A stretch of 64,000 nucleotides of DNA from Chaenocephalus aceratus (lineage: Eukaryota; Chordata; Actinopteri; Perciformes; Channichthyidae). Location: contig JAMFTG010000574.1 in NCBI GenBank assembly GCA_023974075.1, positions 1 through 64,000 of the forward strand. Direction: 5' to 3'. The position numbers and the translations under genes are program-made. Under the pieces are notes generated by a model. It was given only the letters and a program-made list of their open reading frames with translations. It was not told the DNA's origin and ran no database searches. Numbering within the stretch: position 1 is the stretch's first letter; the number at the start of each line of letters is the position of its first letter. Shown here piece after piece: positions 22,178-33,000 of the stretch.

Positions 22178-22237
22178 CGTGTTTTCCTCCTGCTGCTCTG
22201 CCGAAGTGTAAAATGGAGTCTGACAGTCTGACTTCCT
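22178..22237 (-). other. Probable 5' non-coding exon of the NLR gene
   Basis: A consensus donor, ACACG/GTGAGTT, ends this exon at 22178. It sits about 365 bp upstream of the start-codon exon. The 5' end is not determinable; the right limit given is only the edge of the ISRE-like site. Confidence 0.45.
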
Positions 22238-22249
22238 ACTTTCACTTTC
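22238..22249 (-). promoter_or_regulatory. ISRE/IRF-like element near NLR transcription start
   Basis: On the minus strand the site reads GAAAGTGAAAGT, an exact match to the GAAANNGAAA core bound by IRFs and ISGF3. It lies about 60 bp upstream of the first donor and suggests interferon-induced expression. That is an inference from position and motif only. Confidence 0.55.
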
Positions 22250-22567
22250 AACACCCCTCCCTGTCTGTAGCTCCTCCCTTTGTTTCATAACCAGCCTCAT
22301 CACATGGACAGGTCCAAACAGGGATTATGTTCAGTTGCTCTCACAGTAAGACGGTTACAAAAACACGTATAAGAACCATAGAAATAGACATGCAGCTAAA
22401 AACAAGGAAAATAAAGTTATTGAAGAAAAAGTAATAAAACCACAAAATGAAAATAAATCAATTCAAAACCTTACTTGTTGTTGTTTTGAGTAGTCTAGTG
22501 TTAACTGTGCAGTGCATTGTTCCATATTATATATTTGTTTGTGGAATAGTATTACTGCTGCATGAAT

Positions 22568-23585
22568 CAGGGCCGGCCCTGACCAATTTGCTGCCCTAGG
22601 CAAGATTTTAGCTAGCGCCCCCCCCCCCCCCCGAAATGCAGACACTCACTATGATTCGCACGTGCACGGTTGTGGCATGACCACCAACACATAAAGATAT
22701 TGACACAAGATGTGTGCAACTGTATTTAGTTTCCTATCCATTTGAACATGATTTAAGTGGGGGAGGGGACCTCACCTCCTCTAGGGGGGTCTGGGGGCAT
22801 GCACCCCGGGAAGACTTTTTTTTAATATTGAAGTTAAAAGCATCAATCTGGTGCACTTTGAGAGCAACATTAGGAGATCTATGGATATATCTCTCAACAC
22901 CCAGGTGAAACAGAACTGGAAGCAGATTTTCTTTTTCTTTATGGATATTTTACAAATCACTCCCCTTTCAAACTGTATTCTTGTTTATTAATAACAACTT
23001 TTTTGTACTGTCAGTATTTTATACCTGTTTTTCACCTGTTCTCTTATTTGTTTATAACTATAATGATCATATAAAGGTGTGCTTTTACCTCACTGAGCTG
23101 AGGTTATCAGAGCCGCTCAGTCTTTCAGGAGAGTTCTCTAAAGCTCTCCCCCCGCGGCCGCTTACACAGTAAATTACAATGTTAATAAAAGCACACAGAA
23201 GCTGTGTACGTTTTTTGGGAGTTTGATTTATTTTAAATGAATACAAATACAAAATTAAAACCTATAATTGCACACTAAAACCATTATTTCAAAAAAAGAA
23301 CAATTTCACAAAAACCTTTGGTTTTTACTGGGACTGGGGCAGTTCAACTTGATTTGGGGGGGGTGTGCCATAGTTTATGGGTGCTGTACGCAATATAGGC
23401 GTAGTTCTGTTAGTATAAGATAATAAGATGTACTTTGTTGATCCAAAATCGGGAAATTGTGTTGTTATGAAATTAAAAAATAAAAAATTATTTCTAACTT
23501 TTTTTTTTTTCAATTTTTGGCGCCCCCTATGGGTTGATGCGCCCTTAGCATTCGCCTATACTGCCTATGCCGAGGGCCGGCCCTG
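22568..23585. mobile_element. hAT element, 1.02 kb
   Basis: Ends CAGGGCCGGCCCTG and GGGCCGGCCCTG, flanked by perfect 8-bp duplications GCATGAAT at 22560-22567 and 23586-23593. It includes a C-run at 22618-22632 and a copy (about 22768-22880) of the GGGGGCATG-palindrome segment. It lies in the NLR-slc39a1 gap. Confidence 0.88.
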
Positions 23586-23593
23586 GCATGAAT

Positions 23594-24714
23594 GCTCAAG
23601 TTTCATTTGGTAGATTATTTGAACTCCTCTTGGTTTGTCTAATCAGCAGCAACGCAGATTCTATGAGATCAATATCTGTGTTGTCCTGTGAGATCCATGT
23701 ATCTCTAAAAAGTCAACTGTGAAAAACAGCTCCTTTATATTCTTGGTTTATTAAATCTGCAGCAATGCAGACCAAAGAGTCTGACAGACTATGAAATACA
23801 TAAATAAATACTTGATCCTAGTTAATCACAAATATTTTTAAATCATCTGGAGATAAGTGGTTATCGCTGCACAGGAGGGGGATGAAAATCTGTAATCTTA
23901 CAATAACCAAAGCTGTCAGACAAATGTAGTCGGGTAAAAAGGGAAATAATGACCAGATGTAGTGAAGAAGTGTACAGCTGATACAGTACCTAGCAGTAAT
24001 GTTAGTGACAGGATGAAAATGTCCTGAAACCTCATGAGGACATCAAATAACTGCAGTGTCTCTTGGTGTCGATTTCTGCTCTATGAGGAACTACAAAGTA
24101 CTGAAGCATATCAACTGTAACTCCAAACTAAAGCTCATGCCAAAATGTTACAGTAACTCTCACTGCCAGAAAGCCAGAGAAATGTCCAGAGTTAAAATAC
24201 AAACGAACAAGTTAACCTAGAGACCGAAATAAATGTACCTTAAATTAGCTAGTGAACATTAGCTATTAATTTAACAAGCTAGCAAGCTATCCAACACGCT
24301 CATGGATATATAAAGGATGAATACGAGAACTGGATTATTTCACACACAGTGACGTCACGAGCTACCCACAATGCAACACGCGCCATATATATATATAAAT
24401 ACGCCATTTTCCTGGAGGTGCAAATATCCTGGAAGTGCAAATATAAACAGCTAGCTAACGTAGCAAGGCAGAGCGCACTAGGTTTTTTTTCTGAATTAAC
24501 GACCGAAGAAATCGCTGCATGTCTTCGGATTACATCTCTGGACTTGAGGGGTGTGCTTTAGGTCGTTACCAGCGTAAACTAGAGCTGTGTGGGTTGTCGG
24601 ATTGCCCTTACAGACTCTGCCTGCAGATGTACCTCTAATTTCTGGAAAACACCAGGTGAATACCCCACTTGTCACAATAATATTATCATGCCATTGCATA
24701 TATGTGGTATTTTA
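23594..24714. other. Intergenic, nothing assignable
   Basis: No open frame with recognisable homology. The part from 24340 to 24720 is richer in GC and contains a short AT tract; it could be a degraded element. Confidence 0.5.
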
Positions 24715-24722
24715 GAGTTGAC

Positions 24723-27028
24723 CAGTGGCGTTTTCTCCCGGAGGCCAAGGGAAGCCAGGCTTCCCCTGTTTTTTCGGATTGTAGTTATAATTTAAATAAA
24801 TAAATAAAAACACTTTGTTTTGTTTCTGTAATTCTCCTTTCCTGTGTGTTCCTGCCGGACCGTCTCTCCGTCTCTCCCCCATTCTCATTGAGTATTTTAC
24901 AAAGAGTGAAACAGCGCCCCTCTGGATGTTATGGTGAAACAGTAGATTGCATTCACTGTTGCGAGAGGAGGCCAGCAGAATCTAGCTTCCCTTGGTGAAA
25001 AAAATGTAGGTATTAACCAATCAGATGAGGCCCACGTGATGCCCCTGCCAACCTGTGATTGGTCAGGGCCATGCCAGGGGAAGCCAGCCGCCTCTAGCTT
25101 GCCTTCAGGGGCGGCTGGCGGCTGGCGATTTGATTGGACACTGCCATCCAATCACATCAACATCAATTGTAATACCGTAACTGTCATCACCGCCGTTAGA
25201 AATTATCAAGCAAATGAAGCATTATGGAGGGAGGAGATTTGGCGTACTTAATTAAGCATAACTTCACTAAACTTCCGCTACAGCAGCAACTAAAAATTAA
25301 AGCAGATGGCAGGACAACGCCCACACTCGAGCTGTGTACACAGAGGAATAAGGGATCTAATCGGACGTTCAATGAGGACATTTATATCCGCACGGAGTGG
25401 CTAACTGGAAGCGCTAAACTTCAGCGTCTATTTTGCTGGCCATGTCTTCTTTTTGACAAGGGTTCGTGCTCCCTGAACAATCCTTGGGCAACTTCAGGAT
25501 TCATCGACCTTGCCAACCTGTCACGGGCAATTGAGAGGCACGGTAAATCTAAAAATCATATAGATTGTGCTGTGAAATTAAAGCTTTTTGGACGCGTCAG
25601 GATTGCTGTACACGCTATACAACAACAGGTTGTTTCACAAGCCACCAGGAGAGCTGATACAGCTTCTTATTGAGGATGACCTACAGGGCACACTCTGCGA
25701 GGTCTACAAGCTGCTCCAGCTCATGCTCACGATACCAGCCACCAGCACATCAGCAGAGCGCTCCTTTTCCTGTCTAAAAAGGATCAAAACGGATCTGAGG
25801 AACACGTGTGGACAGGACGGACTTGTCAACCCACAATATCCATTGGCTCTGTTGTTGTGGAGGACCTAAAGGCCGCTGGGAAGTTCTATGACATTGTTAT
25901 TGACCACTTCGCCACCATGAAAGACAGGAGAATGGCCTTCCTCTTCAATAGGGTGAGTGAAATGCACACCCCTTTCTCTCTGTGCATACCTGTTGCCTGA
26001 ACGGCCCGTGTAGCTATGTGTGCAATTTCTGATGTGGTTCTGTTGGTTATTGTGCATTGCTTGCCTGGATTTAGCTGCAGGTGTTCAGTCTGAAGTAGTT
26101 GTTTTATTGCAGTTGTTTAATTAGCACAGGGTGCTATCCGGAAATCAGCACCGCAGATAGCATGCCATATAGGCCCGATCAGCTGGATAGATGAGATTGT
26201 TTATATTGTTGTGTTACTTTTGGACTACGGACTGAACTAATTACAGAGACGAGGACTGTTGCTGCACTTGCCGTGTGTGTTAGTGTAACAGATGTAAATA
26301 TGCAGTGGGGTTTATTTAATTTAATGTTGTATAATCACACACATTCTGTGTTTTATATTATTTTATTCTGTGTTCTTCATTTCATTGAATGTTAAATACC
26401 TGGCAAGGTCGGAGAGCTGTGCTCAGGAGTTTATTGTTGTGAGGACTTTCATTTCCTTTCTTTGTGATTTTACTTTTTGTATATATTGTGTCCCTCACGT
26501 GTCCTCTTCCCTTTTTGTAAACGTTCCAATGAGAGGAGTCACTGAGGGAAATGTATGTAAAACTGATCATTTGATCTGTTATCAGATTCAGACATTAAAC
26601 AGAGATCGTCTCAACTTTACGCTGACTCGGCGGGTCTCGTCCATTATCAACACAACGCATACTGATACTTTGATGTGAACGTAACACGAAGGTCTCCTGA
26701 TTTAGTTTGTGAATGAATGCTTCTTATTTATTAATTACCGAATCTGCACTGCGCATTGAGCGGCTGGTATTGCATTGGTGGGGGGAGGTTGGCATAAATT
26801 AATAAGAAAATGCTTAAATTAATAAGACGAGAGAGTTTCAGCTGGAGAGTGCGTGCGGACCTGTCGCTTAGATAACAGGCGTGTACAAGTCCTGCATCTG
26901 TATGATACACATGTGTGTAAAATGTTACCGGGCGCTGTAATCACTCATTTGGTTACGTTATGGACCACCCCCCCCTCCCACCCAAAAACATTGGCTTCCC
27001 CTACATTTTTCTCCACCCCACGCTACTG
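24723..27028 (+). mobile_element. hAT element with deleted transposase, 2.3 kb
   Basis: Starts CAGTGGCGT and ends ACGCTACTG, flanked by perfect 8-bp duplications GAGTTGAC at 24715-24722 and 27029-27036. It carries two transposase pieces on the plus strand. The ends contain the palindromic CAGGCTTCCCCTG/GGCTTCCCCTAC repeats. Confidence 0.9.
25224..25980 (+). pseudogene. hAT transposase remnant (TTF-type finger plus dimerisation domain)
   Basis: 25224-25630 reads a TTF-type zinc finger as in ZMYM1-like hAT proteins: RLFCWPCLLFDKGSCSLNNP, then HGKSKNH. After an internal deletion near 25590-25630 another frame reads LTIPATSTSAERSFSCLKRI then KTDLRNT, the C-terminal hAT dimerisation motif. A further frameshift precedes DRRMAFLFNRV. 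Most of the catalytic core is missing. Confidence 0.85.
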
Positions 27029-27036
27029 GAGTTGAC

Positions 27037-27432
27037 TAGATATTGATTAAGGCAATAGACTATGATATTCAGTACAGGAAGCTTAGCAACACCTAGACGG
27101 TGTACGGCTGCTTGCACCTCGCGTAAAACGGCCGATACTGGAAGTACGGTGTCGCGCTCGGCCCAATACCCGTATGTGTGTGTGAAAGATACCGTTCATT
27201 CCTGTGAGTTATTCAGTGGCGCTTGAAGCCCAAAGTGGAGCGAGTATAGACTCTGAAAGTACCCGGATGTGGGCCCATAGAGCATGCGCAGTTGAGTTTC
27301 TCTTAAGCCCCGCCTCTGATCTCCCGCTCTGTGTCAGTCAGATCGAAGCCGCATAGAGAGTGCATATTAGTCCATTTCAGAATAATATATATGATGTGTT
27401 TTATAATGATTGATCATGAAAGTGTTCTCAAA
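27037..27432. other. Intergenic, nothing assignable
   Basis: GC-richer than its surroundings, with several CpG, but I find no gene, exon or element. It could contain upstream promoter sequence of slc39a1. Confidence 0.4.
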
Positions 27433-27823
27433 GCTGGTGAAGGTGCAGCTAGTCTGAAGTACTTTGTAGACTGCAGGGTAGCTGGTGAAGGTGCAGCTAG
27501 TCTGAAGTACTTTGTAGACTGCAGGGTAGCTGGTGAAGGTGCAGCTAGTCTGAAGTACTTTGTAGACTGCAGGGTAGCTGGTGAAGGTGCAGCTAGTCTG
27601 AAGTACTTTGTAGACTGCAGGGTAGCTGGTGAAGGTGCAGCTAGTCTGAAGTACTTTGTAGACTGCAGGGTAGCTGGTGAAGGTGCAGCTAGTCTGAAGT
27701 ACTTTGTAGACTGCAGGGTAGCTGGTGAAGGAGCAGCTAGTCTGAAGTACTTTGTAGACTGCAGGGTAGCTGGTGAAGGTGCAGCTAGTCTGAAGTACTT
27801 TGTAGACTGCAGGGTAGCTGGTG
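27433..27823. repeat. 48-bp minisatellite, 8 nearly identical copies
   Basis: Unit begins GCTGGTGAAGGTGCAGCTAG. Eight copies differ at essentially one base (GAAGGAGC in copy 7). The near identity implies recent expansion or homogenisation. It is unrelated in sequence to the NLR 48-bp unit, and open on both strands only because 48 is a multiple of three. Confidence 0.98.
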
Positions 27824-28213
27824 GATTTACTCCAGGTGGAACTAAAGTCTGATTTAACACTTGGTTATATTTCACATCATTCATCCACATCTGTGAAGTA
27901 ACTGAAGGTATTAAATACATGTAGTGGAGTGAGTTACATTTCCACATATTGGCCACATGTGTTCGACATCTTGAATTCCTACTTTGAACTACTACGTTAC
28001 AAATTGTTGATATTAATTTACATTTTTTTCTGAAAGCTTAGAGATATTAATATTTTTACTTTGGCTAAGTAACATCTCAAAGCAGGTGTTTTATGAGTGT
28101 CGGAGTATTTATTTAGGGGTTAGTATTAGTACTTTTAGTTCAGTAAAGGACGAGTAAATGTATTCAAAAATATAAGGCAAGGTTTGTTCTCCATACTGAA
28201 TAATTTTTCAAGC
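27824..28213. other. Intergenic upstream of slc39a1
   Basis: AT-rich. It contains a dispersed piece (ATCTGTGAAGTAACTGAAGG, 27889 on) related to 42848-42905. Nothing else recognisable. Confidence 0.5.
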
Positions 28214-28424
28214 TATGGTTTCAAGTCAGCGTTTTATTGTGAAACCCGGATGCAGCGTGTTGTTGCTGAGCGGGACAGAGCTCAGTTCAGATCAGCTGAT
28301 GGGAACTGACTCACCTCTTCCCGGACAACATGTCGACACATCCAGCGAGAAAGAAGAAGAAAGAGGACTTCATTCTTTAATCATCTCCGCGAGGAACAGA
28401 GCGAGCTGCTGGGTCCGGATGCAG
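28214..28424 (+). other. slc39a1 5' non-coding exon (start approximate)
   Basis: GC-richer block ending in a consensus donor GATGCAG/GTACAG at 28424. It sits about 1 kb upstream of the acceptor of the start-codon exon. The 5' end is a guess. Confidence 0.5.
28330..28380 (+). other. Short upstream ORF in slc39a1 leader
   Basis: ATG in an AACATGT context begins a 16-codon frame, MSTHPARKKKKEDFIL, ending TAA inside the 5' exon. A second, 12-codon upstream frame (MPSSSSSSFSRW) lies in the next exon before the main ATG. Such frames can reduce main-ORF translation; here that is inference. Confidence 0.4.
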
Positions 28425-29282
28425 GTACAGCTCAGAGGTACACACGAGGCGAAACAACACGAGGCGAAACAACACGCGCTGTTTAAAAATCACTAGATCT
28501 TTAAATCTGAGTTTCGAAAGTACTACTTGATGTCTGTGTATTCCAGAGATGTGCTCTGATGTGTTTGTATGGAAACAAGTCAAATATCATGAACAAAGTA
28601 ATACAAATAAAATAATAATTGGAATCTTAGTCGACACCTAGGATTGAGTTGAAGTATTGATTCCATGCATTGATCGAAATATCTGTAAAGCTGATCAAAT
28701 CATGGGAATCAAAACTTTCCAATTTATTTTCAGCAGGAAATGGCGTGTATGTTTCTAACAATGAATTATTCAGCATGACACGTGACTAATTACCGAATTC
28801 CTTGATTATAATTAGCGGAGAAATAGGACTAATACTGAGATTATCTGGAGAGAAAAATGCAAAAGCCCCACTTTAAATATTATATTATTTCCTCATTAGT
28901 TTCTTGAAAATAAGTTGTTCAGCATGATGAAAGCAAATACAGACTAAGCCACTAACAATCTTCCTCAATTTACGCTACATTTAGTCGACTCAAGATCTGA
29001 ACGAGAGATGTTTTTGTTTTATTATAATTTTCCTTTTTTCTTCTAATTTGGATTTATTTTCCAAATGTTTAGTTTTCTCAGAATTAACTTTTTTACTGCG
29101 AATTTTGACTTTTCAAAAAACACAATATATATAATGAAAAATGATAACATTAAAAAAAGTAATTCATATTACAAAAAAACATTATATATATATAATATAG
29201 ATATTTGTAAGTGCCTGGATGTATATATATATGGAAACACTTAGCCTTTTATAACTTTATAAATTATGCTATATCTATATCA

Positions 29283-29319
<37 letters not shown>

Positions 29320-29481
29320 GGCAGAGAAAAAATATAGATATTAGATTGAATACAAGAAGAAAGACAGGAAGAGGGGATCTAATTATTATCTTTTTTGTCA
29401 GACAGACTCCCGTGTGACTCCATGCCCTCCTCCTCCTCTTCCTCCTTCTCACGGTGGTGAAGACGAGTAACCAGATTAAAG

Positions 29482-29626
29482 ATGTTCGCTGTGGTGGGGG
29501 GGGTCTCTCCCTCCGCCCTCAGGGCTCCTGGGGGGGCTCTGGTTCTCCTGCTCTCCGTCACGCTGCTGTCTGGATTCAGCCCGCTGTGCATCGCTCGGGG
29601 AGGGGGCTGCTGCAGCATGGACCCAC
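29482..29626 (+). CDS. slc39a1: slc39a1 coding exon 1
   Basis: ATG at 29482 starts MFAVVGGVSPSALRAPGGAL and runs through TM1 (VLLLSVTLLSGFSPLCI) to SMDP, phase 1. Acceptor CTTTTTTGTCAG ends at 29401 and the donor is CCCAC/GTAATC. This is the only ATG in frame with TM1. Confidence 0.85.
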
Positions 29627-30025
29627 GTAATCATGATCATAATCATACTAACTAATTACAATACTAATAATAATGGTGATTATAATTATACTAATGTTAA
29701 TAATAATACAACTATTACTCTATGTACTTTAACTACGTTTTAAAGATAATACTTTTACCTAAATTAGGTTTTATATATATATATATATATATATACTTGT
29801 ATACTTGTAGTGGAGTGTTTTCACAGTGAGGTATCAGTACTGAAGCAGCAGGCGTCAGGTTTATCCCTGAGCGTTGTCTTGCAGGTTTTCGGCGCAGGCT
29901 GCTCAACCTGATCAGCTGTTTTGCAGGAGGAGTGTTTTTGGCCACCTGTCTGCTGGAGCAGCTGCCGGACTACCTGCAGAGCATCGAGGAGGCCTTCAGC
30001 AGCGCGGGGGTCACCGTAAGATGAT

Positions 30026-30068
<43 letters not shown>

Positions 30069-33000
30069 ACACATTTAGTTAACTTATGTATTGATTTTGT
30101 CATAAGGTCAAGAGACAAACACTCTGGGTGTTTCTCAATGTCGAGGAAAGCTGCTACAGAGCCACTATTTCAAGGATACTACGTCATCGAGTGCCGTCGA
30201 AGGACTTTTCAAATGTCCAGTAACTTAACAAAAAACCCTGCATTTAATGATATTTTGGAGCATTATTCATATAGTCATCACATCACCTGAGCAGCCCTTG
30301 AGTTGCTCGAGCAGAATAGTCACGGAATATATTTAGTGATTTTAATGTTAACAGATCATTGATGCAGTAACATGTGGACCCAATTTGCCTGACTTGACGC
30401 ATGGAATAAAACATGGGCGAAGGAAGCATCCTCAATGTGGGTGAGACAATTGAACAGGGGGTGTGGGCAGGTGCTGGACCTCACCTCCTCTAGGGGGGTC
30501 CGGGGGCATGCTCCCCCGAGAAGATTTTTTTTTTTTTAAATGTTGAAGTTAAATGCGTCAATCTGGTGCACTTTGAGAGCAACATTAGGGACTACATCTA
30601 TGGCAGTCAGTGGGGGCTTGGACTGTGAGCCGTAGGGTCGCCGGTTCAAGTCCCCGATCAGACCTACATTTTGAGTGTGGACTTCTACTTGGAGAGGTCC
30701 CAGTTCACCTCCTGCCCTGCCGTGGTGCCCTTGAGCAAGGCACCGGACATCCCCCTTCCCCCCTCACTCCCATTGCTCCGCGGGCGCTGTACAATAGCTG
30801 CCCACTGCTCCTGGTGCTAGGATGGGTTAAAAGAGAACACATTTCACTGTGTGCTGTGTGCTCTGCATGTGTGACCATTAAAGAGGGTTTCTTCTTCTTC
30901 TTCTTCTTCTTCTTCTTCTTCTTCTTCTTCTTCTTCTTCTTCTTCTTCTTCTTCTTCTTCTTCTTCTTCTTCTTCTTCTTCTTCTCTTCTTCTTCTTCTT
31001 CTTCTTCTTCTTCTTCTTCACCCATAGCCTAAACTCAGTAACAGAATGTGGGCAACACGTTCTTCGCCACAGCCGCACGACCTCTGAGTCAGACGTCACT
31101 TCCCCCTTTTCTATCCTACGGGTACAGCCACTCCCCCTGAACCCCGTTTCCCTGCCAACCCATTGAAACTGATAGATAGAACAAAGGTAGCCTATCAAAA
31201 CGGCCCGCTGGGCTGGAACACTTACAAATGTGGGGAAACTCCCGGTATTCCCAAATGGCCAGTCCGCCCCTGTGTGCTACCAAGCAAGCCTCCTCGACAT
31301 TGAGAAACACACACATACCCACACACACACCCACACACACACACAGGAACGTCACATGACTTCACGTCACCACCGCTAAGCTAATGTCCTCACATCACCA
31401 CGCTAAGCTAAAGGCGGCTAATGTTTGTTCTCCTTTAGACACTTTCGATATCAAATCCGATAGTCATCGTTCACCCTCGTCAGCGGCGTCTTCTTCTCTC
31501 CCCGCAGCTTCAGTTCCCTCTGCCTGAGTTCATCATGGCGATGGGTTTCTTCCTGGTTCTGGTTCTGGAGCAGGTCATCCTGGCCTTTAAGGACCAGCCT
31601 CAGGTGAAGGAGTGTCGCGCTCTGCTGCCGAACTCCGGCGCCAACTCCCAGCGCCACGGCGCGTCAGAGGAGTCCGGCGGCAGCCTCTTCCACGCGGACC
31701 TGAGCGCGCAGTCGGCCCTGCGCTCCTTCGTCCTGGTCTTCTCGCTGTCGCTGCACTCCGTGTTGGAGGGGCTGGCGGTGGGCCTGCAGGAGATCTACGT
31801 GGCGAGGCAAGGCAAGTTTATCTATACAGCATCTTTCAACACAAGGCAATTCAAAGTACTGTACACACATGAAAAACATTAGGTGCATTGAGAAATAGTG
31901 CCACGGAAACACGCATTAAAAACGTCATTAAAAGCAAAGAGAATAGAACAAACATAAAACAAGCTAATCGTGTACTTTTACTCCACTACATGTATTTAAC
32001 ACATTTAGTTACTTTTCTACTTTCACTTGAGTAACATTTTGACTGTAGGACTTTTACTAGTAACAGAGTGTTCCTACACTCTGATACTTACTTTACCAAA
32101 GAGTAGGAATACATCGTGACAAGTAAAGGTAAAAGTACTTAAAGGGGACCTGTCATGCAAAATGCACTTTGTCTTTTATAAACATGTGTCCCCGGTGTGT
32201 CCCCGGTGTGTCCCCGGTGTGTCCCCGGTGCGTCGGGAACTCACGCAGCGTCAGAAAATAAAACCCCCTCTCTTTTCCTCCGAACGAGCGGATACAGATT
32301 TCATCCGACGTCAAATCTGCGGCGGACCCACAGAAAGGTGCGATCAGGAACAACGCCTGCCGTGTTTTGGACGTCTTTGTTTACATTAGCAAGCCTCGCT
32401 AACACTCGGAGCTAACCTGTCCTAGAGAGCACATGTGTTTAAAAAGCAGGAAATAAAAACACAACTCGCCTCGTGTTAAACCTGCAAGAGAAAAAGGATT
32501 TGAGCTCGGGCCGTGCATCTTCACTGCTCTCACGATTCGATTCCCCGATGCATCCTCAATGTTCTATATTACTGCACATGGCTTATCTTTCATCGATGCA
32601 TACATGCAGTAAATACACATGAACTCTCTTTTTATTATTTAGAAAGTGCTTCAGAAATCCATAACATAAATATCTTGACATTAATTTATAAACCAAAATA
32701 AATGAATAGCTCTAGCATCCCTATACAGCAGGGGTGTCAAACTCAATTTCATCGCGGGCCACATTCGCATAAAGGTTGCACTCAAAGGGCCGGTTGTAAC
32801 TATATAAATATATAATATATATTTAAAATAATGTATTATTTGACATTATTGCCTCTGAATTGGATTATTATTGGATAGGATAATAACTTGGTAATTAATT
32901 ATGTCTGAAAGCAGAAGTCCAGGGCAAATAATTGCAAGTCTCTTCAGTGCACATGTCACAAAACGAGATGCATTGTGGGACATGTAGTTTATGGGCAACC

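Larger units (their letters stand above)
30222..31274 (+). mobile_element. Truncated hAT-like copy with SINE inside
   Basis: Same family as 15013-15742. Shared blocks include GGTGAGACAATT, GGGGGCATGCTCCCCC and the segment CTATCCTACGGGTACAGCCA. The right end is CCAGTCCGCCCCTG at 31274. The left end is truncated. A tRNA-type SINE and a (TTC)n tract lie within. Confidence 0.7.
30126..31310. mobile_element. Inverted-repeat DNA element carrying a nested hAT
   Basis: TGTTTCTCAATGTCGAGGA at 30129-30147 and its exact complement at 31291-31309 are 19-bp termini. Internal sequence TACGTCATCGAGTGCCG matches the element at 61369-61922, so this is one family. It is split at about 30222 by a truncated hAT-like copy. 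Confidence 0.75.

Noticed and set aside
27331..27956. Repetitive proteins AGEGAASLKYFVDCRV / opposite strand
   Set aside because: A 48-bp minisatellite open on both strands by period.
30600..30680. tRNA gene
   Set aside because: There is a B-box-like stretch but no convincing cloverleaf or anticodon stem, and it continues into a SINE body.
30610..31198. Poly-Phe, poly-Lys and poly-Arg frames
   Set aside because: Artefacts of the (TTC)n tail of a SINE.
31612..31912. Overlapping frames on both strands of slc39a1 exon 3
   Set aside because: Shadow frames of the GC-rich slc39a1 exon; the same applies to frames at 34316-34728 and 43479-43932.
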